Assembly: GCF_030818795.1 (NCBI RefSeq)
Contig: NZ_JAUTAY010000001.1
Coordinates: 1,550,001 to 1,614,000 of the forward strand
DNA: 64,000 nucleotides
DNA from: Microbacterium sp. SORGH_AS_0862
GTDB taxonomy: Bacteria; Actinomycetota; Actinomycetes; Actinomycetales; Microbacteriaceae
Direction of reading: 5' to 3'
Program-made: the position numbers and the translations under genes
Part shown: positions 8,582 to 16,813 of the stretch, piece by piece
How the letters are laid out: the number at the start of each line of letters is the position of its first letter
How positions within the stretch are numbered: position 1 is the stretch's first letter
The notes under the pieces: model-generated
Database searches by the model: none
Seen by the model: only the letters and a program-made list of their open reading frames with translations
Told to the model about the DNA's origin: nothing

Positions 8582-9352
8582 ATGAGTGAGGAGACCACCG
8601 GGAAGGCGTCAACGTCGCGAGCTCTGACCACCCCGGATGAGATCGTCACGACGGCGCTTGACATCATCGACCGGTCGGGAATCGATGCTCTCACCATGCG
8701 TCGTCTCGGATCCGAGCTGGGGGTATTCCCGGCGTCGCTCTACTGGCACGTCGGCAACCGGTCCCAGCTCCTCGGTCTGGTCTGCGAGAAAGTGCTGTCG
8801 CGTATTGAGCTGCCACCTGCAGACCTCCCCTGGCGAGATTGGCTATTCGCCTTCGGCCTACGGACTCGGCAGGTGATCGGAAGCCACCCACGATTCGCCG
8901 CATACTTCGTCAGCAACATCCAGACCAGCCAGTCCTCCCTGGACATCGCCGAACACACGATCGCGGCGCTGCGGCGTGCAGGCTTCGCAGGGCACGACCT
9001 CGTGCGCGCATACAACGCAGTCACCGGAGCCGTCTTCGGATGGATCACAGGTGAGTTCGCCGCGAATCCTGAAGAGACCGGCGGAAGCGCCCGCTCCGCG
9101 ATCGAAGGGCTCACGGCCGACACTGACCGCTATCCCAACATCCGGGATCTCTGGCCGCTGGCGGCAAACCGGGCATACATGTTGCGGTGGGAATCGGGGG
9201 CCGGCTCGCCCCTTGGGTCCAGCTTCGAGACAATGCTCAACGCTCTCCTCAACGGTCTAGCCCGCTCACGTGAGATCGAAGAGATCGCCGCTCGGGAAGA
9301 AGCGCCCGCAACCAGCGCCGCCGCCGCGACAACACCGGGCCAACCCGAGTGA
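8582..9352 (+). CDS. TetR/AcrR family regulator (TetR_C type)
   Basis: A 256-aa one-component repressor. The N-terminal helix-turn-helix is at about 18-65, with IVTTALDIIDRSGIDALTMRRLGSELGVFPASLYWHVGNRSQLL. The C-terminal ligand-binding half resembles the tetracycline-repressor C domain and contains AYMLRWESGAGSPLGSSFETMLNALLNGL. It begins 25 bases after the hydrolase and on the same strand, so it may be co-transcribed and sense the operon's substrate. The tail is alanine/threonine rich. The same C-terminal signature occurs in the convergent TetR next door, which points to a shared ancestor. Confidence 0.88.
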   Translation: MSEETTGKASTSRALTTPDEIVTTALDIIDRSGIDALTMRRLGSELGVFPASLYWHVGNRSQLLGLVCEKVLSRIELPPADLPWRDWLFAFGLRTRQVIGSHPRFAAYFVSNIQTSQSSLDIAEHTIAALRRAGFAGHDLVRAYNAVTGAVFGWITGEFAANPEETGGSARSAIEGLTADTDRYPNIRDLWPLAANRAYMLRWESGAGSPLGSSFETMLNALLNGLARSREIEEIAAREEAPATSAAAATTPGQPE

Positions 9353-9367
9353 GAACAATGCGTCGCT

Positions 9368-10093
9368 TCAGCTCAAACGAACACGTAGCCCCGCAAATAC
9401 TGTTTCAAGCATCACTGTAAACGAGGAATCGAGTGGGTTTGCCTGCCCCGAGGTCCATCGCAACATGAACGCCTGGTCCTCGGCGACCGGCATCACTCGT
9501 GCGAGCGTGGGAAAAAGGGTGCTGTCCACAGCTCTCAGGTCAGCCGCGAGAGTTGCCTGCCAATCGTCATCACCCTGTGGAGGGGCTGAGAGTTCCATTG
9601 CCACCCAGCCGAGGACGACGCCGAAGAACACGTTGTAGACCTCAACCAGCTCGGTCGAGGAGAAACCAGCGCGATCAAGGACTCGGAAGATGCGTTCCGC
9701 CAAGGGCAGGCCGCGGTCGGTAACGAGCATCTGACCTGTCACGATCCCTGCCAAATGTGGATGCTCATGCATCGCACTGCGCATCTTCCGTGCCAGATCG
9801 GCGAGCCAGAGATCCCATTGTGTTCCCTGGTCGTCTGCCAGCTCTAGGTCGTCGAAGACCAACGCCGACACTTCCCCGACGAGCTGCTCCTTTGTCCGAA
9901 AATGCCAGTACAACGCGCTCGGCCGCACCCCCACAGCGGTAGCGAGAGAGCGCATCGTCATCCCCGACAAACCATCCCGATCAACGATCCCCAGCGCGAC
10001 CCTGAGCACCTCCTGGCGGTTCAACTCAGTACCGCCCACCGGGCGGCCGCGACGCGATCGAGGGTTGTCCTTCACCGCACCAGTCTTCCTCAC
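9368..10093 (-). CDS. TetR/AcrR family regulator (second, related copy)
   Basis: A TetR-type repressor of about 241 aa. The HTH reads LRVALGIVDRDGLSGMTMRSLATAVGVRPSALYWHFRTKEQLV, and the C-terminal domain has AFMLRWTSGQANPLDSSFTVMLETVFAGL, matching the pattern in the neighbouring TetR. The start is uncertain. A GTG at 10093 or 10075 leaves a short basic arm (RSRRGRPVGG) before the HTH, as is usual. The frame stays open to 10180, but those residues are not family-like. The gene converges on the first TetR with only 15 bases between stops. Its target could be its own promoter or the ABC operon. Confidence 0.82.
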   Translation of the reverse strand: MRKTGAVKDNPRSRRGRPVGGTELNRQEVLRVALGIVDRDGLSGMTMRSLATAVGVRPSALYWHFRTKEQLVGEVSALVFDDLELADDQGTQWDLWLADLARKMRSAMHEHPHLAGIVTGQMLVTDRGLPLAERIFRVLDRAGFSSTELVEVYNVFFGVVLGWVAMELSAPPQGDDDWQATLAADLRAVDSTLFPTLARVMPVAEDQAFMLRWTSGQANPLDSSFTVMLETVFAGLRVRLS

Positions 10094-10282
10094 AAGCTCA
10101 CCGGCTCCGAATCCGCCATACATCGGTCCCGAAGAATCCGTACGCGTCAAGCCAGCACGAGCTGTACACGGCGACGGCAACGCGTACTAAATCGATGTTG
10201 AGCTTACGTACCGCGCCTAGCCGCCCAAGGGAGGGTCCGAGAGCACCGAGAAACGAAGAGTTGCCGTCGTCGGTCCAGTAAA

Positions 10283-10583
10283 AGGCCTCCTTTGCCCCCA
10301 CCGTCGGGTCGCAGCGCCACGGAGTTGTCCTGACGACGACGATCAGGCGATGCCCGGTCGCGCGTCGATGGACTTCGCTTTCGACGAGGTTGAGCACGGT
10401 GGTCTTGCCGCTGCCTTAGTTTCCCGAGAGCCCCAGTGCCACCGGGTCAAGCTGCTGACCGAGTAGTGCATCGGTGATGGTCTGTGCGATGGCATCGAAC
10501 GACAGCAGATCGACAACCGCGGGGTCGTCTGGAATGTGACGTGCGGCAGGAGCGTTGACGTCAAGCATCTCGCGGCTTGTCAC
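10283..10583 (-). pseudogene. 5' remnant of a KAP-family P-loop NTPase gene
   Basis: From a GTG at 10583, with GAGGAAG upstream, the frame reads REMLDVNAPAARHIPDDPAV, then LLSFDAIAQTITDALLGQQL and DPVALGLSGN, then a TAA at 10416-10418, then GSGKTTVLNLVESE and LIVVVRTTPWRCDPTVGAKE. This matches the KAP NTPase N-terminus: the Walker A would be SGxWGSGKTT with the stop replacing the usual tryptophan, and the PWRxDP strand follows. Similarity ends near 10283, after which the frame continues with unrelated sequence to about 10098. So the gene has an inactivating stop in its P-loop and has lost at least two-thirds of its length. Intact KAP proteins are membrane-associated ATPases found in accessory and defence-linked loci. 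I first considered an IS21 IstB fragment, but the flanking motifs fit KAP better. Confidence 0.6.
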
Positions 10584-10620
10584 TTTCTCTTCCTCGCATC
10601 TTCGCGACCTCCCGAGGGGT

Positions 10621-10650
10621 AAATGTCCAATTGGACACTTCGGGACATTT
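10621..10650. promoter_or_regulatory. palindromic operator-like site upstream of KAP remnant
   Basis: A perfect 14-base palindrome TGTCCAATTGGACA at 10624-10637 is followed ten bases later (one helical turn) by another GGACA half-site within GGGACATTT. It lies about 40 bases upstream of the KAP remnant start and downstream of dnaB. The spacing of the three half-sites suggests a dimeric regulator bound cooperatively. The site may outlive the gene it once controlled. Confidence 0.45.
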
Positions 10651-10697
10651 GTACTCGGAATCGGACGTGATCAGCCGGAATCTGCAAGAACGCCCCG

Positions 10698-12062
10698 CTA
10701 CATCCCCGCGGCCATGTCGGTGAAGCGGGAGAAATGACCCTGGAAGGCGATCTCGATCGTCGCGGTCGGGCCGTTACGGTGCTTCGCGATGATGAGGTCG
10801 GCCTCGCCGGGGCGCACGTCCTTGTCGTACACCGAGTCGCGGTGCAGCAGCATGACCATGTCGGCGTCCTGCTCGATCGAGCCGGACTCACGCAGGTCGC
10901 TCACCTGCGGGCGCTTGTCCTGGCGCTGCTCGGACCCACGGTTGAGCTGCGAGAGCGCGATGACGGGAACCTGCAGCTCCTTCGCGAGCAGCTTGAGCGC
11001 ACGCGAGAACTCGCTGACCTCTTGCTGGCGGGACTCGACCTTCTTGCCGCTGGTCATCAGCTGCAGATAGTCGATGATCACCATCTTGAGTCCGACGCGC
11101 TGCTTCAGGCGGCGGCACTTCGCGCGGATCTCGACGAGCGTCATGTTGGGGCTGTCGTCGATGTACAGAGGCGCGTCGTTGATGCGGCCGCGGGTGGCGG
11201 CGACGGTGGTCCAGTCGCGCTGGTCGAGGGTTCCCTTGCGCATGTTCTGCAGCGGGATGGCACCCTCGGCGCTCATCAGACGCATCGCGATCTCGCTGCG
11301 GCCCATTTCGAGCGAGAAGAAGATCGCGGGCATGTTGTGCTTGATCGCGGCCGCACGGGCGAAGTCGAGCGCGAGGGTCGACTTACCCATGGCGGGGCGG
11401 GCGGCGACGACGATCATCTGACCGCCGTGCAGGCCGTTGGTCAGCTCGTCGAGCTGGGCGAAGCCCGTGGGCACACCGGTCATCGAACCATCGCGACCGC
11501 GGGCGGCCTCGATCTCCTCGACGGCCGCATCCACCGCCGTCGTCAGAGGAACGTAGTCCTCGGTGGTCTCGGTTCCGGTGACCGAGTAGATCTCGGCCTG
11601 AGCCGAGTTCACGATCTCAGTCGCCTCACCCTGACCGGCGTAGCCCATCTGCACGATGCGCGTGCCCGCCTCGACGAGGCGGCGCAGCAACGCCCGCTCG
11701 GAGACGATCGAGGCGTAGTAGCCGGCGTTCGCCGCCGTCGGAACGATCGAGGTGAGCGTGTGGAGGTAGTCGGCGCCGCCCGCGCGCTGCAGGTCGCCGG
11801 TCTTGATGAGCTCGTCGGTGACGGCGATGACGTCGGTCGGCTCGCCGTGCGAGTAGAGCGTGAGGATGGCCTCGAAGATCAGCTCGTGCTTCGGAACATA
11901 GAAGTCCGCGCCGCGCAGGCTCTCGATGACGTCGGCCACCGCATCCTTCGAGAGGAGCATGCCGCCCAGGGTGCTCTGCTCGGCGAGCACGTCATGCGGG
12001 GGCGTTCGTTCGTACTCGCGTCGGGGCTCGAGGCGGTCCGCTGGGATGTCGGCGATGGACAC
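10698..12062 (-). CDS. dnaB: replicative DNA helicase DnaB
   Basis: The 454-aa hexameric helicase that unwinds DNA at the fork. The N-terminal domain starts SIADIPADRLEPRREYERTPPHDVLAEQSTLGG, and the RecA-like core begins at about residue 180 with TGFAQLDELTNGLHGGQMIV. Walker A is AARPAMGKST, Walker B is MVIIDYLQLM, and the DnaB motif QRQDKRPQVSDLRESGSIEQDAD is complete. No intein is present. The GTG at 12062 gives the usual actinobacterial N-terminus and has GGGGAG upstream; the frame is open to 12185 but that part is arginine-rich noise. It lies near oriC on the strand co-directional with replication and is separated from rplI by two inserted surface-protein genes. Confidence 0.97.
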   Translation of the reverse strand: MSIADIPADRLEPRREYERTPPHDVLAEQSTLGGMLLSKDAVADVIESLRGADFYVPKHELIFEAILTLYSHGEPTDVIAVTDELIKTGDLQRAGGADYLHTLTSIVPTAANAGYYASIVSERALLRRLVEAGTRIVQMGYAGQGEATEIVNSAQAEIYSVTGTETTEDYVPLTTAVDAAVEEIEAARGRDGSMTGVPTGFAQLDELTNGLHGGQMIVVAARPAMGKSTLALDFARAAAIKHNMPAIFFSLEMGRSEIAMRLMSAEGAIPLQNMRKGTLDQRDWTTVAATRGRINDAPLYIDDSPNMTLVEIRAKCRRLKQRVGLKMVIIDYLQLMTSGKKVESRQQEVSEFSRALKLLAKELQVPVIALSQLNRGSEQRQDKRPQVSDLRESGSIEQDADMVMLLHRDSVYDKDVRPGEADLIIAKHRNGPTATIEIAFQGHFSRFTDMAAGM

Positions 12063-12278
12063 GAGTGCCCACACTCCCCTCTGGCGCCGGAAGGCGTCGC
12101 TGTTCGAACGTGATCGACCCGCGTTCCGCGCACCCGCGCACACAGAAACGGGACGATGCGTAAGCACATCACCCGCCTCCGACATCGCGTCTCCCCTGAC
12201 GCACGCGGGCCCTTTTCTCGGGCCGGCTCTGAAGCCTCCCCCACGCTAAAGTCGGCCCATTCTCCATGCAAACGGCCC

Positions 12279-12352
12279 TGTGGATAACCCTGTGGGGAAA
12301 TTGCGCGAAACGCCGCGCACCCTGTGGACGGATACTGTGGATAAGTGGATAA
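12279..12352. promoter_or_regulatory. DnaA-box cluster upstream of dnaB
   Basis: Two perfect DnaA boxes (TTATCCACA read on the minus strand) at 12279-12287 and 12336-12344, plus a one-mismatch copy overlapping at 12344-12352, lie in the 551-base spacer between dnaB and the gene at 12614. The spacer otherwise has no credible gene. The boxes could tie dnaB transcription to DnaA level or titrate DnaA. oriC itself is clearly elsewhere, near 49.2 kb. Confidence 0.6.
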
Positions 12353-12613
12353 CAGCCTCCCGTACACACCACTTTTCAGGCTCTTGATCTGGGATTTCGC
12401 GTTACCCACACCTGCGGAATGTCATGTGGTTGAAGTCCTGCTTTAAGGTTGCGAATCGACCTGAGTTGTGCACAGGTCCGGTCTTGGGATGAGGAGTTCG
12501 GCACGCTGGCGCCTGCCACGTTTCCCCCCATTGCGCAAGCCCCCTCACGTCAGACCCGCCTACCAGTAAATTGCCGGGCACAACTGGCCTGACGATGACG
12601 CACAGGGGGTGAC

Positions 12614-13645
12614 GTGGACGAGTCAGTGAACGGATCACCGCGACGCGTGGGCCGGATTCTCCTGCTCGCCGCCGGCGTCGGCCTGCTCTGGGCGGGCGTC
12701 TCCGTACTGACCTCCACCTCCTCCGCGCACGCGGACGACGACGATCGCGGCGGCCTGATCGGGCTCGTGGGCGGCGTCACAGGCGCGGCGTCAGACCTCG
12801 TCGGCGCGACCACGGGCGCGGTCGGCGACATCCTTCCGCCCGTCGCCCCCGTGACGGATGCGGCCTCGCAGACGGTCTCGACCGTGACGACCGCCGTGTC
12901 GGACACCGTCGCCTACGTGCCCGAGGTCGTCCCGGAGCTTCAGCCCGTCGTCGAGCCCGTCGTCACGGAGATCGTGCAACCCGTCGTCACAGAGATCGTG
13001 CAGCCGGTCGTCACCGACGTCGTGCAGCCGGTCGTCGACGGGGTGGGTGGGATCGTGGAGCCGGTTCCCGTCGTCTCCGACGTCGTCGGCGCGATCGACC
13101 TTCCGAGCGTGGTGGGCGTCGTTTCCGACGTGGTCGGCGCTGTTCCCGGTGTGGTCGGTTCGGTGGACGACACGGTCGGCACCGTCATCGGCACGCCCGG
13201 TCAGCCGACGAACGGGGGAGTCGTCCCGTCCGTTCCCATTCCGGGCACGGATCAGGTGTCCGAGCCCGGCGCGAGTCCTCACCCGACGCAGGAAGCGGCC
13301 ACCGCAGCCCTCGTGGCCGCGCTGACAGCAACGGTGGACGCGCGCCATGCGAGCGTCGCGGGAGCCGGCGGAGCCGCGTTCGCCACGCCGAGTGCGGCCG
13401 CGCCCGCCCGCAGCCTGGATCTCTTCGGCGCACCGCCGTTGCCTGGACACTCCGCTCCGTGGGAGGGCTCTGCGCCCTCCGGCTCGTCTTCCTCGGGCTC
13501 CTCGTCCGGCCCGCTGAGCTTCGCCCTCGGATGGGTGAACGGCTCCGCGTGGCCTGGTTCTGCAGGCTCGGCCGTCGCTCCCCGCGATGGCGACGATGAT
13601 CTTCCCTCCTCCCCGGTCTTCGACACCGACGTCGCCCCCGACTGA
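12614..13645 (+). CDS. secreted Val/Pro-rich repeat protein, function unknown
   Basis: A 343-aa exported protein with no recognised domain. A GTG start is preceded by AGGGGGTG. Residues 13-38 form a signal peptide ([20 protein letters not shown], with SSAHA at the likely cleavage site). The mature protein starts with an acidic DDDDRGG segment and then has a valine/proline repeat region at about 110-150 in which [24 protein letters not shown] recur, suggesting an extended rod. A Gly/Ser-rich part follows near 285-310 and the C-terminus is acidic. No sorting signal or C-terminal membrane helix is seen. It is followed 97 bases later by a cell-wall-anchored repeat protein and may be expressed with it. 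Both sit between conserved dnaB and rplI genes, so they look like a surface-protein insertion. Confidence 0.6.
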   Translation: MDESVNGSPRRVGRILLLAAGVGLLWAGVSVLTSTSSAHADDDDRGGLIGLVGGVTGAASDLVGATTGAVGDILPPVAPVTDAASQTVSTVTTAVSDTVAYVPEVVPELQPVVEPVVTEIVQPVVTEIVQPVVTDVVQPVVDGVGGIVEPVPVVSDVVGAIDLPSVVGVVSDVVGAVPGVVGSVDDTVGTVIGTPGQPTNGGVVPSVPIPGTDQVSEPGASPHPTQEAATAALVAALTATVDARHASVAGAGGAAFATPSAAAPARSLDLFGAPPLPGHSAPWEGSAPSGSSSSGSSSGPLSFALGWVNGSAWPGSAGSAVAPRDGDDDLPSSPVFDTDVAPD

Positions 13646-13742
13646 CCGATTCGGGTCGCGTCTCGCACGCGACACATCCCTGCACGCTCGCGTGCATCCG
13701 CGCTTCCGCGCGGTCCGAATCGATCAATCAGGAGACAGAATC

Positions 13743-15479
13743 ATGCGTACATTCGCAAAGCGAGTGCTCCTCGGAGCACTCATCGGCGGCGGCATCGCCA
13801 TCGCCGGAGCAACGGTCGCGAACGCGGCCGAGACAGACGGGCAGGACGGCCTGCTCTCGGGCGCCCAGGGCCTGATCAACGTGGCGGTCCCCGTCACGGT
13901 CAGCGGCAACGCCATCTCCCTGCTGGGAGACTCCGCGTCGCAGGATGCGGCGACCGAGGTGGCCGCGCCCACGGCCAGCACGGGCTCGAACGAGACATCA
14001 GGCACCGATGGGGTCGCCAGCGGCACCCAGGCGCTGGTCGATGTGACGATCCCCGTCACCGTCAGCGGCACGAGCATCTCGCTCACCGGCGACAGCACGT
14101 CGTCCGGCGCCGAGACGGCTCCCGCCGCGCCGACATCGGATGCGGGTTCGCCCGCCACCACCGACGGAACCGACAGCGTCGCCGGCGGTACCCAGGTGGT
14201 CGCACCCGTCACCGCCCCGGCCACCGTCAGCGGGAACGCCATCTCGCTGCTCGGTGACAGCGACACCACGGACGCCACCACCGCCACGGGAACCACCGGA
14301 TCCGGCAGCGCGGACGGCGCGATGACCGGCGGCTCCGACGGTGCCGTCAGCGGCACCCAGGTCGTCGCGCCCGTCACCGCTCCGGTGACGGTGGGCGGCA
14401 ACGCGATCTCGCTGCTCGGCGACAGCGCGACGAGCGACGCCGTCACGGCACCCGCATCCACCGGCTCGGGCAGCGCGGGCGGCGCGATGACGGACGGCAC
14501 CGACGGCATCCTCGGCGGCACGCAGGCGGTCGCCCCGATCGCGGCTCCCGTGACCGTGGGCGGCAACGCCATCTCCCTCATCGGAGACAGCACCACCACC
14601 GACGCCGCCACGGCGTCCGGCACCACCGGCACCGGCAGCACCAACGGCGCGATGACCGGCGGCTCCGACGGTGCCGTCAGCGGCACCCAGGTCGTCGCAC
14701 CCGTCACCGCACCGGTCACGGTCGGCGGCAACGCCATCTCCCTCACCGGAGACAGCACCACGACCGACGCCGCCACGGCGTCCGGCACCACCGGCACCGG
14801 CAGCGCGGGCGGCGCGATGACGGACGGCACCGACGGCATCCTCGGCGGCACGCAGGTGCTCGCACCGATCACCGCTCCCGTGACCGTGGGCGGCAACGCC
14901 ATCTCGCTGACGGGCGACAGCACCTCCACCGACGCTGAGACGGCCGCTCCGACCGGCAACGGCACGGTCCCGGCGCTCACCTCGGGTGAGGACGGGATCC
15001 TCGGCGGGACGCAGCTGGGTCTTCCCATCACGGCGCCGATCACGCTGGGCGGCAACGCCATCTCGGTGACCGGCGACGCGACCACCGAGAACCCGGGTAC
15101 CACCCCGGGAACCCCTGGTGAGCCCGGTACCCCTGGTGAGCCCGGAACGCCCGGTGAGCCGGGTACCCCCGGCGAGCCCGGCACGCCCGGTGAGCCCGGT
15201 ACCCCCGGCGAGCCCGGCACGCCCGGTGAGCCCGGCACTCCCGGAACGCCTGGTACCCCCGGAACGCCTGGTACCCCCGGCACCCCGGGAACGCCCGGTG
15301 CGAACGGGAGCCCCGCTGCCGTGACCGGCGTCGTGAGCGCAGACGCACGGGCTGCTGACGGATCGCTCGCGATGACCGGCGGAGCGGATGTGGCGGGCCT
15401 CGCGCTCGGCGCCTTCCTCCTGGCAGGGTTCGGCGCGCTCATCGCGCTGATCGCCCGCCGCCGTCACGCTCAGATCTGA
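13743..15479 (+). CDS. chaplin-like repeat surface protein with collagen-like stalk and LAXTG-type sorting signal
   Basis: A 578-aa exported protein. The signal peptide is [23 protein letters not shown]. Eight repeats follow, each centred on a segment such as [20 protein letters not shown] followed by LxGDS, and separated by Thr/Ala/Gly linkers to a period near 57 residues. The repeat core resembles the chaplin motif (Q-V-x-x-P-V-x-x-P-V-x-V-x-G-N-x-I) but lacks both cysteines. A collagen-like GTPGEP tract covers about residues 455-520. The end has LAMTGG, a hydrophobic helix ([21 protein letters not shown]) and RRRH, the layout of a class E sortase substrate. AGGAGA precedes the ATG at 13743. 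It is probably attached to peptidoglycan and may form a hydrophobic or adhesive surface layer; the sortase is not in this window. Confidence 0.75.
   Translation: MRTFAKRVLLGALIGGGIAIAGATVANAAETDGQDGLLSGAQGLINVAVPVTVSGNAISLLGDSASQDAATEVAAPTASTGSNETSGTDGVASGTQALVDVTIPVTVSGTSISLTGDSTSSGAETAPAAPTSDAGSPATTDGTDSVAGGTQVVAPVTAPATVSGNAISLLGDSDTTDATTATGTTGSGSADGAMTGGSDGAVSGTQVVAPVTAPVTVGGNAISLLGDSATSDAVTAPASTGSGSAGGAMTDGTDGILGGTQAVAPIAAPVTVGGNAISLIGDSTTTDAATASGTTGTGSTNGAMTGGSDGAVSGTQVVAPVTAPVTVGGNAISLTGDSTTTDAATASGTTGTGSAGGAMTDGTDGILGGTQVLAPITAPVTVGGNAISLTGDSTSTDAETAAPTGNGTVPALTSGEDGILGGTQLGLPITAPITLGGNAISVTGDATTENPGTTPGTPGEPGTPGEPGTPGEPGTPGEPGTPGEPGTPGEPGTPGEPGTPGTPGTPGTPGTPGTPGTPGANGSPAAVTGVVSADARAADGSLAMTGGADVAGLALGAFLLAGFGALIALIARRRHAQI
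14318..14880 (+). repeat. near-identical DNA repeats within the chaplin-like gene
   Basis: A block containing GCGATGACCGGCGGCTCCGA occurs at about 14318 and again at about 14648. A second block containing GGCGGCGCGATGACGGACGG occurs at about 14476 and about 14809. Both pairs are about 330 bases apart, equal to two protein repeats, so the gene has a doublet higher-order repeat. The near-identity suggests recent duplication or recombination and makes copy number prone to change or misassembly. Confidence 0.7.
15109..15300 (+). repeat. collagen-like GGTACCCCTGGTGAGCCC-type tandem repeat
   Basis: An 18-base unit encoding GTPGEP is repeated about eight times with silent variation, then a nine-base GTP-type unit about six times, within the stalk of the surface protein. 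It is typical of length-variable collagen-like tracts. Confidence 0.8.
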
Positions 15480-15491
15480 GGGTGGAAACGG

Positions 15492-15528
15492 CGGATGGCG
15501 GGGAGTCTCATCGACTCCCCGCCATCCG
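15492..15528. terminator. bidirectional hairpin between surface gene and rplI
   Basis: GGATGGCGGGGAGTC and GACTCCCCGCCATCC form a perfect 15-bp stem with a five-base loop, lying between the stop of the plus-strand surface gene (15479) and the stop of rplI (15544, minus). The location between convergent genes supports a terminator for both. Confidence 0.75.
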
Positions 15529-15543
15529 GCATGCCCGAAGGCG

Positions 15544-15996
15544 TTACTTCGCGGCGACCACCTGGAGGGAGATCACGGCGGTCACGTCGTCGCGAAGACG
15601 AACCGTGGCCTCGTGCACACCCACCGACTTGATCGGCGACGTGAACTGCACCTTGCGCTTGTCGATCTCGCCGATGCCGGCGGTCTTGACGGCGTTGGCG
15701 ACGTCCTCGGTCTTGACCGAGCCGAAGAGACGACCCTCAGCGCCCGCCTTGACGGTGAGCTTGACCTTGTCGGCCTCGAGAGCGTTCTTCAGTGCGACGG
15801 CGTCCTCGTGGTCGTGGATCGCGCGAGCCTCGCGGGCGGCGCGGATCGACGCGACCTGCTTCTCGCCACCACGGGTCCACGCGACAGCGAAGCCCTGGGG
15901 GATGAGGTAGTTGCGGGCGTACCCGTTCTTGACCTCGACCACGTCACCGGCGCTACCGAGCCCGGTGACCTCGTTCGTGAGAATCAGCTTTGCCAT
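15544..15996 (-). CDS. rplI: 50S ribosomal protein bL9
   Basis: A 150-aa component of the large ribosomal subunit that binds 23S rRNA. The N-terminal domain is canonical: [36 protein letters not shown] long connecting helix follows (residues about 40-75) and the C-terminal domain ends in [15 protein letters not shown]. The length is normal. It is the last gene of the rpsF-ssb-rpsR-rplI operon and begins 11 bases after the rpsR stop. A strong hairpin follows it. Confidence 0.97.
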   Translation of the reverse strand: MAKLILTNEVTGLGSAGDVVEVKNGYARNYLIPQGFAVAWTRGGEKQVASIRAAREARAIHDHEDAVALKNALEADKVKLTVKAGAEGRLFGSVKTEDVANAVKTAGIGEIDKRKVQFTSPIKSVGVHEATVRLRDDVTAVISLQVVAAK

Positions 15997-16007
15997 GTCG
16001 GTACCCC

Positions 16008-16262
16008 TTACCGGCCTGCGCCAGCGTAGGGCAGGAGCGCCATTTCACGGGCGTTCTTGATCGCGCGGGCGATCAGACGCTGCTCCTGCACCGAGACACC
16101 GGTGATACGACGGGCGCGGATCTTTCCACGCTCCGAGATGAACTTGCGAAGCGTGGCGACGTCCTTGTAGTCAATGACGCCGACGCGGATCGCCTTCGCG
16201 GGAGCAGCGTTCTTCGCGCCCTTCCGCGGCTTGCGGCGGTCGCCGCTCGACTTTCCAGCCAT
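16008..16262 (-). CDS. rpsR: 30S ribosomal protein bS18
   Basis: An 84-aa small-subunit protein that pairs with bS6 at the platform. The diagnostic core is [50 protein letters not shown]. The basic N-terminal arm [13 protein letters not shown] is usual for Actinobacteria. There are no CXXC motifs, so this is the zinc-independent (C-minus) form. Third gene of the rpsF operon. Confidence 0.97.
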   Translation of the reverse strand: MAGKSSGDRRKPRKGAKNAAPAKAIRVGVIDYKDVATLRKFISERGKIRARRITGVSVQEQRLIARAIKNAREMALLPYAGAGR

Positions 16263-16289
16263 GTTGTTTCCTTAAGAAGAAGTGTGTTG

Positions 16290-16808
16290 TCAGAACGGGG
16301 TGTCGTCGCCGTAGGCGCCGGGGGCGCCCCATGCGTCGGCACCGTTCGCCGTGTTGTTGCCGCCGGCAGGCGAGCCGGGGGTCGCCCACGGCTCGTCGGC
16401 GACCTGGGCACGCGACTGTCCGCCGCCACCACCACTGTTGCCACCGGCTGCGCGCGTCACCTGAGCGGTGGCGTAGCGCAGGCTCGGGCCGATCTCGTCG
16501 ACCTCGAGCTCGATGGAGGTGCGGTTGTTGCCCTCACGGTCCTGGTAGGAGCGCTGCTTCAGGCGGCCGGTCGCGATGACACGGCTTCCCTTCGTCAGCG
16601 AACCCGCAACGTGCTCGGCGAACTCACGCCACACCGATGCACGAAGGAACAGCGCTTCGCCGTCCTTCCATTCACCCGACGCGCGATCGAAGTTGCGCGG
16701 CGTGGAGGCGATCGTGAAGTTCGCGACGGGGAGCCCGTTCTGCGTGTAACGCAGTTCGGGATCGGCCGTGAGGTTACCCACGACGGTGATGACGGTTTCG
16801 CCGGCCAT
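16290..16808 (-). CDS. ssb: single-stranded DNA-binding protein SSB
   Basis: A 172-aa protein that coats single-stranded DNA during replication and repair. The OB fold covers residues 1-110 ([34 protein letters not shown], later [15 protein letters not shown] and [17 protein letters not shown]). A glycine-rich disordered linker follows and the C-terminus is the acidic interaction tip DDTPF. The frame is open far upstream, but the ATG at 16808 gives the exact family start and lies five bases after the rpsF stop. It belongs to the rpsF operon, the standard place for the housekeeping SSB. Confidence 0.97.
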   Translation of the reverse strand: MAGETVITVVGNLTADPELRYTQNGLPVANFTIASTPRNFDRASGEWKDGEALFLRASVWREFAEHVAGSLTKGSRVIATGRLKQRSYQDREGNNRTSIELEVDEIGPSLRYATAQVTRAAGGNSGGGGGQSRAQVADEPWATPGSPAGGNNTANGADAWGAPGAYGDDTPF

Positions 16809-16813
16809 GAGCC

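Noticed and set aside
10283..10583. IS21 IstB-type ATPase fragment
   Set aside because: The text before the P-loop (FDAIAQTITDALLG) and after it (VVVRTTPWRCDP) fits KAP NTPases, not IstB; no terminal repeats or transposase nearby.
13724..15442. Long minus-strand frames opposite the repeat protein (Pro/Gly/Val-rich)
   Set aside because: Mirror of the repeat DNA. The plus-strand frame has signal peptide, repeats and sorting signal; the reverse has none.
13743..15479. Calling the protein a true chaplin
   Set aside because: The repeats lack both conserved cysteines, so only a chaplin-like description is supported.
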